Source: Cerioporus squamosus
Taxonomy: Eukaryota > Basidiomycota > Agaricomycetes > Polyporales > Polyporaceae
Direction: 5' to 3'
Assembly: GCA_022592435.1 (NCBI GenBank)
Contig: JABYQS010000094.1
Coordinates: 93,963 to 157,962, forward strand
Length of the DNA: 64,000 nucleotides
Every line of letters starts with the position of its first letter. Position 1 is the stretch's first letter. Under the pieces are notes generated by a model, which had not been told where the DNA came from, did no database searches, and was given only the letters and a program-made list of their open reading frames with translations. Shown here piece after piece: positions 1-13,714 of this stretch. Position numbers and translations under genes: made by a program.

Positions 1-200
1 TAATATGACATCTAATCGTGCTTTCTGTACTGTCTGCTATGGCTCATTTCGCAAATCGCTCACCTGTACTTCGGCGAGCAACTAGCGGAGATCCGGGCCG
101 GTGATATATTGAGGGAAATTGGGTCAGGTTCGACTGCGAGAGGAGCAAGCGACGTCATCGTTTCCTATGGACTAATTCTGGACAGACGCACGACAGTACA

Positions 201-207
201 TATATAA
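201..207 (+). promoter_or_regulatory. TATA box of the microprotein gene
   Basis: A TATATAA heptamer lies 84 bp upstream of the ATG at 291, on the same strand and at a usual distance for a fungal core promoter. The stretch before it (1-200) shows no gene. Confidence 0.5.
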
Positions 208-290
208 CCCGGTTCTGGAGGTGGAAGCTCCTCTTCACAACATAACGAATACCCTCACTTTCTTGCCTGGGTTTCTCTTGTATCATCATA

Positions 291-639
291 ATGGGGTACG
301 TTCCCATCCTCATCGTAACAAAACCATGTAGGCATTTTCTGATGCTCCTCTCAGTATCATCATTTCCTGCGTCGTAGGTACGTCTACAATCCTATGGTAT
401 GTTGCGCCTTGGGTGCCGCTGACGCGCTTCCACCACAGGGGTTTTCGCGTGCATCGCGGACGCGATATGCACGGTAGTCTCTCTCGACGTCGGCTGCGTT
501 GAATGCATCGTCGCAGGTCAGTGTGCTCTCTATTCCGGCTCTTAACACGTCGGTTTACTTACTCACATTTACGCCAGCTGTCGTTGAAGGGGTCGCTGCC
601 GTGATCGCATGCTTGACTTGCGGCTTGTGTTGCGCGTGA
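291..639 (+). CDS. Small hydrophobic cysteine-rich protein, four short exons
   Basis: Exons at 291-295, 355-377, 439-516 and 578-639 join through three GT..AG introns of 59-61 bp into an open frame of exactly 56 codons (55 residues plus stop). The protein is almost entirely hydrophobic and has nine cysteines, including a CLTCGLCCA tail. It begins MGIIIS, which fits the N-myristoylation pattern (Gly2, Ser6) and would follow with a palmitoylatable Cys7. Small multi-exon hydrophobic proteins starting MG are, to my recollection, common in Agaricomycete genomes and have no assigned function; a membrane-attached role is inference. The gene is easily missed because no exon exceeds 78 bp. The open splice frame and the upstream TATA box support it. 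Confidence 0.6.
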
Positions 640-1101
640 GTGCGCCAGAAAACGCACCTCTTCCATGGTACTCACCTCATTTATCAGAGCCGTGGTATGA
701 GTTGGGGCTCCGGGAAGAGCACAGTTCCCGGAGCCCGCGACTTCGCCTCTTACGAATTGCCATGTTCTGGACGACTATGACGATGATCTACGATTTGGAC
801 TCACGCTGTACTGATAGTACTGAACATTCGTCTAATATTATACCTCGCTTTGGCTTTGGCTCACAGGTAGCGCGTTTAAGGAGCAACTTGAGCAACGAGA
901 GCGAGTATGAAGGAGAGCACCGGGTGGCATAAGTGACACATCCCGATGATTTTGCACTTGGCAACGATGTGCCATATGTCGAACACATTCTGCTCCGTTT
1001 CCGTGGGTATTAATGACACCACGTACATATCATGCTATTATACACATATCGTCGTGCGGTCGGAGCGATGTTGCTCTCCTTCAGACTTCTCAGGATCACC
1101 T
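640..1101. other. Intergenic, no gene seen
   Basis: This lies between the 3' ends of the convergent microprotein and questin-oxidase-like genes. The frames open here lack family similarity and splice logic. It probably holds the two 3' UTRs. Confidence 0.5.
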
Positions 1102-2883
1102 TCAATAGAACCCCATACGATCCCAATCCCCAGCCTCCTGACCCTCTTTCATCCACCCAATCCTATCAGCCGTAAGCCCCGCAGCACGAATGAACAGGGT
1201 ACCATCGAGCAGCTCCGCGCCCTCCAGGCCAAGCCCCGCAAAGTCTCCAGCAGCACGGTGCCCATACAGCGTTGCGTCATGCATGAGCGCGCGCTGCGTC
1301 TTGCACAGGTGCTCCGCAGGGTGGACGATCGTCGTCTGCACAATCGGGAGCCACGGGTTCGGGGCGGCGTCGTTGGGGGTGAGCGTGTCCTTGAACGGCT
1401 TCGTGGCAGGGGCACCCGGGGGAACGGGCCACGCGGTGACATTCTCGTAGAAGGCGCGGATAGCCAGCGGCGGGCGGCCCCGTGCGATGTACCATGAGAG
1501 CGAGACGGAGAAGTAGGTGCGCAGAAGGACGACGGCGGAGGGCGGGGAGAGGTATGCGACGAGCGACGGAAGGAAGATCGAAGACGTCACCAGGTGCATG
1601 CTGCAAGAGCACATCAGAGATCCTGCTGGGTAGAGCAATGGCGAGAGAGACGTACTAGAAGAAATCCGCGTTGAACTGCTTCTTCGGGGCCCTCTCGCGC
1701 GCACCCCAACCGCCAACACCATACACAAGGGCTGCCATCCAAGCCAGCTCTTCGATCTTCTTCGCGATGGCGTCCGCAGTCGCGCCTTCGCCCTCGAGCT
1801 CCGCAGCCCACTGGTTGGTGAGCTCGACGACGGTCTCCCCAATCCGCGCGTTCACGTGCTCGAACATAGACACCTCCATCGCGGTGGGCAGATCCAGGCT
1901 TGCCGGAGCGAAGCGTTTGTCGGCGAGGACGCGCGCGAGGATCGTGAACGCGTGCACGCCGGCCTTCTTGTCAGTTCCGTTGGCGGAGACGGTATTGTTT
2001 GCAAAAGACGCCTTGCTCAAGGAAAGCGAAGGGAGTAGAGCGGTGAGGCGTTCGACAGCAGAAGCTGCGGAGTTCGCCCGGAAGAGCGAGGGCGGGGTCA
2101 GGGCTTCACCATCGTCGTGATGGACGGCAGCCTGTGCGATGCCTACATAAGGCGTTGTAAGAGAGGGTGCAGTGATAGACAGAGACCTTAACGTACCCTC
2201 CGCGACAAGTCCCATGAGCCCAAACTCGAGGCCGTTGCCCACGTGGATCATCGGATGGACGATGGCGGCCAAGAAGCGGTTCAGCATCCTGGGATGCCCC
2301 TCGATACCTGGACCGCCGACGTTGGCCTTGGACGAGAATACGTACTCCTCCAGCACGTCTGTTACGTCCTTCTTCAGCAAGACGGCGCGGAAGTACTCCA
2401 GGTAGGAGTTGTAAAACCTGAGCAAATATAGGGTCGGTCAGGCTTCCCAGGCAGGCTACGAGTGCACGATATCTCGACTTACTCGCGCTTGCCAAGGTGC
2501 GTCCACAAGTTGTCCTCGGTGATAGGCTCCGGAGACTCGAATGCGGGCTTCATGTAGACGACGTGAGTCTGGTACGCCTCCTCGATGAGCCGCCCGCCCG
2601 CCCCCAGGGCGTAGATGGCGACCAGGTGATGAGACGCATGACTATTGGGGGACAGTGGGGTCAGTCCTTGAACTCCGGAACATCAGAGACGACGACCGAC
2701 GCACTTGTGGAAGCCTCTGTCGTTGAAGAACGCATGCCACTTAACATGGTCGTCCTTCAGGGTCTTGACCAACGCCTCGCTCGACGCCCGAGTTATGCCC
2801 GGAAGACGTGCAGGCGACCGACTAGAAGGCGCCTCCGAGGGAAGAGGGAAGAACGTGTCGAGCTCTGTGGTCTTGAGAGGCAT
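1102..2883 (-). CDS. Questin oxidase-like protein (AflY/HypA family), copy 1
   Basis: The family (questin oxidase-like, DUF4243) includes Baeyer-Villiger-type oxidases of fungal polyketide pathways such as AflY and GedK. The first exon starts at the ATG at 2883 (MPLKTTELDTFFPLP), continues with a segment around LPGIT and KDDHVKWHAFFN, then the His-rich NHASHHLVAIYALGA typical of the family after an intron at about 2700. The middle exon carries HPMIHVGNGLEFGLMG, another family hallmark. The last exon ends in WDRMGFY at 1102. The frame is intact across four to five exons. It is a clear paralogue of the gene at 8.8-10.6 kb on the same strand. No polyketide synthase is in the window, so the substrate is unknown. 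Confidence 0.8.
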
Positions 2884-3420
2884 GATGTTCGCGGATCGTC
2901 AGGAACCAGTGAGCGTGGTTGCTTTACGGATGGTGGTTCTGCATTCTCCTTGATCCTGCCACACGCCCATATTTGTACTCGTGCGGATTAGACTCTGATC
3001 TTCCGTGGACACTCACCAAGAACTTGCATTGGGAGCGCTTGGTGTGCCGAATGACAACCAGAGGCACAGGCCTGCGCACGAAGAGACGTCGCGTGGGACG
3101 AAACTGAATTCCCTCACCTAAGGACGAGGCGTTTCGGGCACGAGACCAGGCGGTGTTTACTCAGCGTTCCCACTAGGCAACCACTAAGAGTGTGCGAGAC
3201 GTGTGCCGGCGTCGGGCGCGCCGATGTCGGTACGTGGCCCAACGGCTCGCGCGTCGCATGTCGCATGTTTCGATCTGCCGTTTTGCCTGTCTAAGCTGGT
3301 GGCTGCGACGTACCAACAAACGCTGCTTCGCTCCTCTAGCGGATGCGGAGGTGCAGTGGATCTCACTTGGCACGAGACCTTTCGCTGACTACTTATGTAC
3401 CTGTTTGGAGTGGCCAACAG
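2884..3420. other. Intergenic, no gene seen
   Basis: This holds the upstream region of questin-oxidase-like copy 1 and the 3' side of the permease copy A. Short open frames on both strands show no recognisable domain. Confidence 0.4.
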
Positions 3421-5593
3421 TCAGCACGTGCGTGGCCTCAGAGTCATATTACCGCCCGAACTCAAGTACTTACAGTACTTGCCTCTGTCGTCTTTGGTTA
3501 GGTCGCGCGAACAGTGCGCATCGAAAGAAATAAACAATACCAGCCGATTGCGTGCGAGCAGGGACCTTCCCAACTTGACTTTACACCGTAATCTTCTCCT
3601 TCTCGCTCCCGCCATCCGACGGATCTCCCTCCAGGTAGCCATCGCCGTCGATCCTCTCGTTGAACGTCCCGTACACATCCTCGTCGTCGACTTCCCGAGT
3701 CCCACGGGAGGGAACACCTTGCTGAGCAGTACGTGCACCGAGGCGCTCACCGCGAAGCCCATCGGCCACGCCAGATCGTAGCAGCGCGTCCAGCCCTCGG
3801 ATATCCCGATTGGACTTGGAGAAACGGCGTTGATGAAACCCGCTATGGTGTGACATGGAGTCAAAATCGGCAAAAATGGTCACAGAGGCAAATGCATCCG
3901 GGGCTTACGCATGAGAGGCCAGACGCCGAATGTCCACGCGACGACTGCTCGGAAGTTGATGCCATACGTGAAGTAGTAGATTGACTCTGGCGTCGGCATG
4001 TATAGGTGCGTAAGTCGGAGTCTGCTTCGTCGAACGAACAAGTAGTCGGAGATCATGACTCCCTACCAACGTAGTCCCATCAGCTAACTGATCACGATGG
4101 ACGATGAGAAGGAAGACGAACCGTTAAAGGGCCAAGGAAGACTGCGAACGAACTCATCACGGTCAAGAATACGCTCGTGCCGGTGAGCAGCTTCCACGGG
4201 CATATCGCGATCCCAAGGGCCGCCGTAACAAAGGCACCTCTAAAGTTTCGAGTTGGGAATGATTCCGCTAGAGATCGGACAACGTACCTCTTGATATTGA
4301 TGTACTTGGGTAGCAAGCCCGACATATCGATGCCGCCGGAAATCGCATTCCCGGGAATGTTGATTCCAAACTGCGAGATGACGAAGGCGCAGCCGGCGAA
4401 GAAGCACGCCGCGCGTGCCCCGGGGCCACCCCGAGCCTGAATGACGGATAAGAGGTCATATGGTGCCCACAGCAACCCCTCGTCTGGGTAGAATCCAGCC
4501 GCGCAGCTTGTGACGATGACGCCGACAAAGGCGACGACGACAGTGCTGAGGGGAACAATGATGAGTTGACTGACAATCTGCGCACTCGGGTATGCCGCGA
4601 AGCGCGTGTAGTCGCTCTGGTTGAGAATACCTGCGCTTGTGGTCCCGACGGTCGAGCTGACGCCGTACGCCATTGCCCAGCCGAGCATGGATCCCCCGGA
4701 AAGAGGCTTGACTCCACTGAGTTCGCTGGGGTGGGTGAGTAGCGGGCCACCGCCGCCTTCTTTGGCTAGGGCCCAGATGAAGATGGCGAACACTGCGACC
4801 GTCATGATGATGCTGCCGTAGAGGAACGGCCTCCGGAAGTGCTCGGGGGGAACGAGGAAAAGCGGGAACGAGATGAACGCGAAGATCAGGATGCCGATCA
4901 GGTCGTTCAACCTGAACGAGACGTGTCTCAGTTACATGTACCAGCTGGAAAGTAAAAGTTACCCACTCTATTCCAGCGTTCGCCGGCAATGTATTGTGGA
5001 GGGTGTAGAAGCTGGGCCAAATTGCACCGATAACGACTCTGACCTGCGTGGCCAGCATGAGCTATGGTTCTGCCCTACATAAGATGTCATGCTTACGCTC
5101 TTTCCTCCGCTAAAGGAGTGTTAACACAAGTTAGTAGGTACATCATCTCACGAAAAGCGACTGAAAACCCACAAGACGAGTTGCACCCCATACCACACGA
5201 CAGACAGGAGGATGCGCATCAGGAGGGGGAAGAAACTCCCGTACACGCCCCATACGAAGCGGTTATACACCGGGAATCCGACGTGCCATTCAGCGCCCAC
5301 GAAGCCGTTCGCAACGACCGCGCAACCGACGATGAGCTGCCCGATAATGACCGATATCATCGCTGCCAGACATTGAGCCCCAAACCTAGAAGGCTGGACG
5401 CAGTCGTCCAGCCGCTGATGTTAAATCCGGTCAGCAGCCAGAAGCCGACGAACGACCACGCGCCCCATGTGCGGCGGGAGGGTGGAAGAGGAACGATGTC
5501 GCGGTTGATCCACGAACTCGCTTGCCCTTCGTACGCGTTCTTTTGCTGGACCTCGAGTCTTCTCAGCAGGTTTTGCAGGAAGACGGACTTCAT
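3421..5593 (-). pseudogene. NCS1 (FUR-type) nucleobase/allantoin/thiamine permease, frameshifted copy A
   Basis: The gene starts at the ATG at 5593 (MKSVFLQNLL) and shows the FUR-type NCS1 signature INRDIVPLPPSRRTWGAW followed by transmembrane segments, including PPEHFRRPFLYGSI and the conserved FGINIPGNAISGGIDMSG loop. Compared with its intact sister at 6080-8150, one base is missing at about 5364-5366, where the sister reads LNVWQAMISV and this copy goes LNVWQR-stop. Another base is missing at about 3693-3697, so the ancestral tail VDDEDVYGTFNE is displaced into another frame and the new frame runs on to 3421; the ancestral stop is at 3581. If the deletions are real this is a recent pseudogene. 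If they are sequencing errors it is a normal transporter of about 560 residues. Confidence 0.7.
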
Positions 5594-5631
5594 GATGGCG
5601 GTCGCCAAAGACGTGAGCCTCGAGAAGACAC

Positions 5632-5639
5632 CTATATAT
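5632..5639 (-). promoter_or_regulatory. TATA box of permease copy A
   Basis: A TATATAGG-type element reads on the minus strand about 40 bp upstream of the ATG at 5593. The sister gene has the same element at the same spacing. Confidence 0.5.
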
Positions 5640-6079
5640 CACGAGGCATACGGAGATAAGAAGGCACTGTGACGCCAAACCTGAGGATGCGAGATAACGG
5701 TACGCACCGGTCAGTCGGAGGCCGTGGAACAATGAAGAGGCGCTTCTAACCTAGACTAAGTAGCATGTGGACTGAATTCGGATCAGGAACTCCTGGTACA
5801 ACGACTCCGGAAACCCCGTGTGAGTCCGTGACCTTGTCCTGTAATGAGCTATCGCGTCTGTCAAATGGCAAACAACGAGGCGGTCCGCGTACTCGGAGGT
5901 ATTGCAGCGCCCGTGGCGAACAAGGAGTGTATTCCGGGCCGCTGGGTAGCAACATGGGAGGGACATGCACTCGGTATCACTACATCAGGAGGGAAGTCAG
6001 GTATAGTGCCAGAGGACCGAAGTGTGGAGAAAATGTACGAACTCGAGACAACTTGATCGTCTGTCGGTATGCTGCGGAG
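5640..6079. other. Intergenic between tandem permeases
   Basis: This is the promoter of copy A and the 3' region of copy B. No gene or RNA is recognised. Confidence 0.4.
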
Positions 6080-8150
6080 TTAAACCTGGACAGTAGCGAC
6101 AGCTCCTATGATATGACGGCTGCGTCGTAGACACCTTTTATAAACTCTTGAGACGGGAACCTTCTCCTTCTCGCTCCCTCCATCCAACGACGTTTCCTCT
6201 ACTTGACTGTCGTCCTCAATCTTCTCGTTAAAGGTTCCATACACGTCCTCGTCGTCGACTTGCCCAAGTCCAACGGGAGGAAATGCCTTGCTGAGCAATA
6301 CATGAACCGATGCGCTCAGTACGAAGCCCAACAGCCATGCAAGGTCGTAGCAATGCGTCCAGCCCTCTGATACGCCGATGGGCTTTGGGGAAACAGCGCT
6401 GATGAAGCCCGCTGCATAAACACATGGAGTCAGATAGCGGTCGCAGGAGCAATAGCATTCGGGGCTTACGCATGAGAGGCCAGACCCCGAATATCCACGC
6501 GACGACTGCTCGGAAGTTAATGCCATACGTGAAGTAGTAGATGCATGCTGGCTTCGGCATGTACAGATGCGTTAGGCGAAGTCTGCTCTGTCGAATGAGC
6601 AAGTAGTCGGAGGTCATAACTCCCTGACAACAAACTATCAGCTTCGATTCCCGGATAAGAGCTCACGATAAATGGCAGACGAACCGTTAGAGGGCCAAGG
6701 AAGACTGAGAACGAACTCAGGATGGTCAGGAAAACGCTCGTGCCAGTAAGCAACTTCCATGGACAGATCGCGAGCCCGAGCACCGCCGTCAGAAAGGCGC
6801 CTCTGAGGCAACGAGTTAACAATAAGTATCTCCCCAAGATCTTGGACGACGTACCTCCTGATGTTAATGTATGTAGGCAGCAAGCCAGACAGATCGATGC
6901 CACCAGCTATCGCATTCCCGGGGATGTTGATGCCAAACTGCGAGATGACGAACGCGCAGCCCGCGAAAAAGCACGCCGCGCGTGCCCCGGGGCCACCTCG
7001 AGCCTGAATGACAGGCAGGAGGTCGTACGGCGTCCAGAGGAGCCCATCATTTGGGTAGAACCCGGCTGCGCAGCTTGTGACGATGACGCCAACGAGCGAG
7101 ATAATCACAGTACTGAGAGGTACCATGAGGAGCTGGCTGATAATTTGCGCACGCGGGTATGCCGCAAAACGCGTGAAGTCGCTCTGGCCAAGGATGCCTC
7201 CGCTTGTGCTCCCGATGGTCGAGCTGACGCCGTACGCCATGGCCCAACCGAGTTTGGATCCTCCGGACAGAGGCTCAACTCCGCTGAGTTCGCTGGGATG
7301 ATTGAGCAGCGGTCCGCAACCGCCTTCTTTGGCTAGGGCCCATACAAAGATGGAGAAAACTGCGACGATCATGACGATGCTACCGCAGAAGAACGGCTTC
7401 CGGAAGTGTTCTGGCGGGATGAATAAAAGTGGGAACGAGATGAGTGCAAAGATCAGGATGCCGATGAGGTCATTCAACCTAGAAGTGACGGTGTCTTAGT
7501 GCGAGATGGAACATGAGAGGCGAAGATACCGACCCTATTCCAGCGTTCTCCGGGAGTGTGTTATGGAGGGTGTAGAAGCTGGGCCAGATCGCACCAATGA
7601 CAACCTTAACCTGGACGAACAACATGAGTATTATGCCTGGGATGAACAACATGTCATTCTTACGCTCTTTCCTCCGCTACAAGGGTGTTAGTCAGGGCGT
7701 CGTCTCACAAGACCAGTTGAAGACTCACAATACAAGTTGCACTCCATACCATACGACAGACAGGAGGATGCGTATGAGCAGAGGGAAGAAATTCCCGAAC
7801 ACGCCCCATACGAAGCGGTTATACATCGGGAATCCGACGTGCCATTCAGCCCCCACGAAGCCGTTCGCAACGACCGCGCAACCGACGATGAGCTGCCCGA
7901 TGATGACCGATATCATCGCTTGCCAGACATTGAGTCCTAGACCGAGGAGGCTGGACGCAGCTGTCCATCCGCTAATGTTGAACCCTATCAACAGCCAGAA
8001 ACCGACGTAAGACCAAGCACCCCATGTGCGGCGGGAGGGTGGAAGAGGAACGATGTCGCGGTTGATCCACGCATTCGCCTGCCCTTCGTACGTGTTCCTC
8101 TGTTGGACCTGGAGTCTTCTCAGCATGTTTCGCGCGAATGTGGACTCCAT
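6080..8150 (-). CDS. NCS1 (FUR-type) nucleobase/allantoin/thiamine permease, intact copy B
   Basis: This is a plasma-membrane proton symporter family member of the FUR type (uracil, uridine, allantoin, hydantoin or thiamine uptake); the substrate cannot be told from sequence here. The ATG at 8150 (MESTFARNML) matches the sister gene's start. Hallmarks are INRDIVPLPPSRRTWGAW, the TM1 segment GFNISGWTAASSLLGLGLNV, the loop GGILGQSDFTRFAAYP, and FGINIPGNAIAGGIDLSGLL. The cytosolic tail is acidic (VDDEDVYGTFNEKIEDD) and ends at 6080. About twelve membrane segments can be counted across six or so exons. Both copies lie on the same strand, head to tail, between two questin-oxidase-like genes. Confidence 0.82.
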
Positions 8151-8191
8151 GGCGGTCGGTAGCGACTCATGAGTTACGCCTGGAGATCGCA

Positions 8192-8199
8192 CCTATATA
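8192..8199 (-). promoter_or_regulatory. TATA box of permease copy B
   Basis: A CTATATAGG element on the minus strand lies about 43 bp upstream of the ATG at 8150. Motif and spacing are shared with the frameshifted copy A. Confidence 0.5.
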
Positions 8200-8617
8200 G
8201 TACGAGACATGCTGGAGATAAGAGGGCATGGACCGGAGGCGAGATAGCGCTGCATGCCACTCCGGGACCCATGGAGGAGCTTCTTCTAGGACTAACACGC
8301 ATATGATCAGCTTCTGAAGGTCAATCGGATCCGGCACTCCACTTACAACATAACCGCAACCTCCGCGACCCGGTCCTACACTGCGCTCCGCCGACTCGGA
8401 TCCGGACTCGGACTCGGGTGTAACGAACATCCTGGTCTACAAGACTTTGGAAAAACCTGGATATGTGCCAGAGCAAGTTCGAACAGATATAAAATAGGAA
8501 GAACGACAGTTGTAGTTGAAGAACGTTGAGGACCTAGCGTCGAGGTGGCATCATTGAGTCGGAGAATCCCGTCTAAACAAGACCTAGCTAGACTCCTTGC
8601 CATGGTAAATTGGACAG
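8200..8617. other. Intergenic, upstream region of permease copy B
   Basis: No gene is seen between the permease promoter and the tRNA-Glu that follows. Confidence 0.4.
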
Positions 8618-8689
8618 TCCGATATGGTGTAGTGGCTAACATTATCGCCTCTCACGCGATAGCCCGGGGTTCGATTCCCCGTGTCGGAA
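8618..8689 (+). tRNA. tRNA-Glu (anticodon CUC), no intron
   Basis: A complete 72-nt cloverleaf is visible. The seven-base acceptor stem TCCGATA pairs with TGTCGGA, the D arm is present, the anticodon loop is CTCTCAC with CUC at 34-36, and the T arm is GGGG-TTCGATT-CCCC. A T-run (TTTT) starts a few bases downstream as a Pol III terminator. CUC reads GAG, giving glutamate. Confidence 0.93.
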
Positions 8690-8800
8690 CATCTTTTGCT
8701 TTTGCCCTTCAACAGCTTTTGCTCACCGAAGAATGCTTCGATGGAATATGACGAGATGTGCTCTCGCTTACGCTACAACGCAGGAGTACTTTACAGAGTT

Positions 8801-10607
8801 TCAGTCATGATAGAATGCATCAAAGTCCCACTCCCCCTCCTTTTCGCCCTCGCGCATCCACCCCAGTCTGTCCATACTCAGGCCAGCAACGCGCACGAAC
8901 AGCGACCCGTCGATCTTCTCCGCCCCCTCGAGCTCCACACCGAGCTCCTTGAAGTGCCCCGAAGGAGTCGTCCCGTACAGCGAGGCGAAGTGCGCGAGCG
9001 CACGCTGCAGCTTGCACAGGTGGTCGTCCGGATGCATGACGGTGCTCTGCACGAGCGCAAGCCACGCGTTCGCATTCGGGTTCTCCGGGTTGAGCGTGCC
9101 GTCGGCCGGCTTTGTAGACGAGCTAGAAGGCGGCGCGGGACTCGGGGTCACCGAGTCAAAGAACTCAGCAATCGGGAGAGGGGGGCGGCCGCGCGCGACG
9201 TAGAGCGCGAGCGTGTTGAGGAGGTAGGTGCGAAGGAGGATGCTGATCGAGATGGGAGAGAGGTAGGCGACGAGGGATGGCAAGAAGAGCACCGATGTCA
9301 CGAGGTGGACGCTGAACGCGGGTGTCAGCAGCGTGACTCCGGACGCGGCGACTGAGTTGACCAAGGACTTACAAGAAGAAATCACCGTTGAACTTGCCCG
9401 TCTTCGAGTGCTTGCGGCCACCCCAGCCAGCGACGCCGTAGATGATGACGTTCGTCCAGAAGAGCTCCTCGATCTTGCTCTCGACCTCCTGCGCGTTCGT
9501 GCCGTCCACCGTCCACTCGTCCATCAACTTCACGAGCGCGTCACCACGAAGATGCAACACGCGCTCGAGGGAGGTGTCCTCCTCGCTGCCGTCTGGCGGC
9601 GGGAGTGCGATCGTCTTGTACGAGTAGTAGTCGTCCTTGAGGATCCGCGAGACCAGGGACAGTGCGTGCACACGTGTGGAGGTCCGCGCTGGACTGGGTT
9701 GGACAACGCGGTGGAGCTGATCGAGGACGAGCGATGGGAAAAGTGACGTGACACGAGAGACCGCCGCGTTAGCTGCGTCGGAAGCGGCTGCGGTGGCATA
9801 CCGCATGATGGATGGTGGCGTCAGGGCAGGCGCAAGCACACGGTGCACTGCGGTCTGAGCGAGTCCTAGAGAGCGCACTTAGCGACGTAAATACCACTGG
9901 TGGAAGGCTAGGCGAACCTTCTGCGAACATGCCCAGGAGGCCGAACTCTGCCCCATACCCAGTATGGATGAGTGGGTGAAGGAGGCCAGAGAGAAGACGG
10001 TTGACCATTTGCATTGGTGGTTGACCGGGTTTGGGTGGCTCGATGTTCGCCTTCGGTGAGAAGATGTACTCCTCAATGGTCGCGGACGCGCCTTTCTCCA
10101 ACAAGACATCGGTGAAGAATCGAAGGTATGCCTCGTAGTAGCTGACGTGTATCAAACGCCAATATCAAGTAGTCGGAAGCAGTGAACGGGAAACGAGATC
10201 ACTTACTCCTCGTCGCCGAGATGCTCATGAAAGTTCTCATGAGTTATGGCTTGTGGAGACTTGAATGCATCGCGCTGTGTCTTGACCTGTTTCTCATACG
10301 CTGCCTTGATCAGCGGGCCATTCGCTCCCAGCTGGTAGATGGCGAGCAGTTGGTGAGACGCATGGCTAAAGAGAGGCACAGGATGAGCACGAATTCTGTG
10401 GAAGACGTAGACAGGAACCAACTTGTGGAATCGGTTGTAGTTGAAGAAGATATGCCACTTGACATGGTTATCCTTCAACGTCTTCTGCAACGCCGCGACA
10501 GAGTCAGGGGTAATCCCGGGAAAGCGTGCCGGGGCTTGTGGTGAGGGTGCCGGAGATGGCAGAGGGAAAAGTGTGTTTAGTGTTTCGTCTTTCACTCGCT
10601 GCGCCAT
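8801..10607 (-). CDS. Questin oxidase-like protein (AflY/HypA family), copy 2
   Basis: This is a paralogue of the gene at 1102-2883 and collinear with it. The first exon holds MAQRVKDETLNTLFPLP, then ARFPGIT and KDNHVKWHIFFN. After an intron at about 10.38-10.44 kb comes NHASHQLLAIYQLGA. A later exon holds HPLIHTGYGAEFGLLGMFAEG, and the last one ends FDAFYHD at 8801. I chose the ATG at 10607 because it aligns with the start of copy 1. An in-frame ATG at 10676 would add 23 residues rich in Arg and Leu that could resemble a mitochondrial presequence. The frame is intact. The role is oxidation of an aromatic or quinone substrate by analogy with AflY; the actual substrate is unknown. Confidence 0.8.
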
Positions 10608-10676
10608 TGCGTAATGCCTGATAGATCGTGGGGGTGGACGGGCAAGAAGATGGAGAGCTCTGGGAGAACGCAGCAT

Positions 10677-11139
10677 GGTTTATGTATGGAGATAACCTAG
10701 GTTCAGTGACGTCAATTGCAGGCAGGTGAGCGGCCACCTGAGCGAACGTACGCGTTAACGTCTTGAAGTACCTGTGAAGAGAACGAAGAAGGCAGTGCGG
10801 ACTGAATCACTATTGAGTATTGCTGGAAACACACGCACGCTCATACAGTACACTGATGTACAAAGAAGTGCTTGCAAGCAAAGATGCTCCTCTAGAGGAG
10901 TGCATTATTCATCTCGACGACGCGGGAGTGGAGCATGTCCATGCTACTCGCGCTGGCCAATCATGGTCTCGACATATCAAGGATGCTGTGCTTCAGAATT
11001 CTCTCCTTCTGCTAGTGGCCGCAGTAAGTGCGGGAGGACTTCAATTCGTCACATGAACCCTATCGCTTCAGGTATATGATGATACAATGCGCATCCAACG
11101 CGCTATACTTATACTACCCTGCACCTCACGAACGTCGCG
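10677..11139. other. Intergenic, no gene seen
   Basis: This lies between the start of questin-oxidase-like copy 2 and the 3' end of the sulfhydrylase gene. There are open frames up to about 100 codons without recognisable features. Confidence 0.4.
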
Positions 11140-13134
<1,995 letters not shown>

Positions 13135-13222
13135 GCTGATGAAGTCAGTCGAAGTGCGCGATGGGAGGAGGGACAAGCTGGAGGTTCACGCCCGTTGTGT
13201 CTGCTGGACAGTGATCGCGATA

Positions 13223-13230
13223 CTTATATA
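13223..13230 (-). promoter_or_regulatory. TATA box of sulfhydrylase copy 1
   Basis: TATATAAG on the minus strand lies about 90 bp upstream of the ATG at 13134. Confidence 0.45.
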
Positions 13231-13714
13231 CTCGGCGGGAGAGGGCCCGCGGGGCACTAGCCAGCACGTCATGCGTGCTGTCTTGGAAATCACGCAATCC
13301 TCACCCATAAGGTTGCGCAATATCAAACTTCACGACAGCTCGAGTGACTCTGGTGGCGATCTAGTGGCGACCTGGCGAAGTCGATGCGAGGAAATGCAAA
13401 GTAGCCAATCAACACAAGTGAAGACACTGTATCCGCCACCGGCTAGGCAGCACCACTGATACCGGTCTCAGTCTCAGCACAGTCAACCCCTCACTGATAT
13501 TACCAGTCTCAGTACGGTCTCAGCTGGCTGCTGACGGAGTCCACATGAAAGATGCACGTAAACAGAGTCAGGGACGGTAAATGGTGCTGCTGCGTGGAAC
13601 ATGTCAAGATAACCCTCACGGTAACCGTGAAACGAAGAGAGCAGATTTGTGGCATTCGCCGTTCGATATCGCCGCCGAGCAAAGGCACCCAGAAATGAAC
13701 CCGTCCATCGATGT

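Noticed and set aside
4092..4910. Reading the 3421-5593 locus as two separate small transporter genes
   Set aside because: The split is explained by a one-base deletion relative to the intact sister gene; the pieces are one permease.
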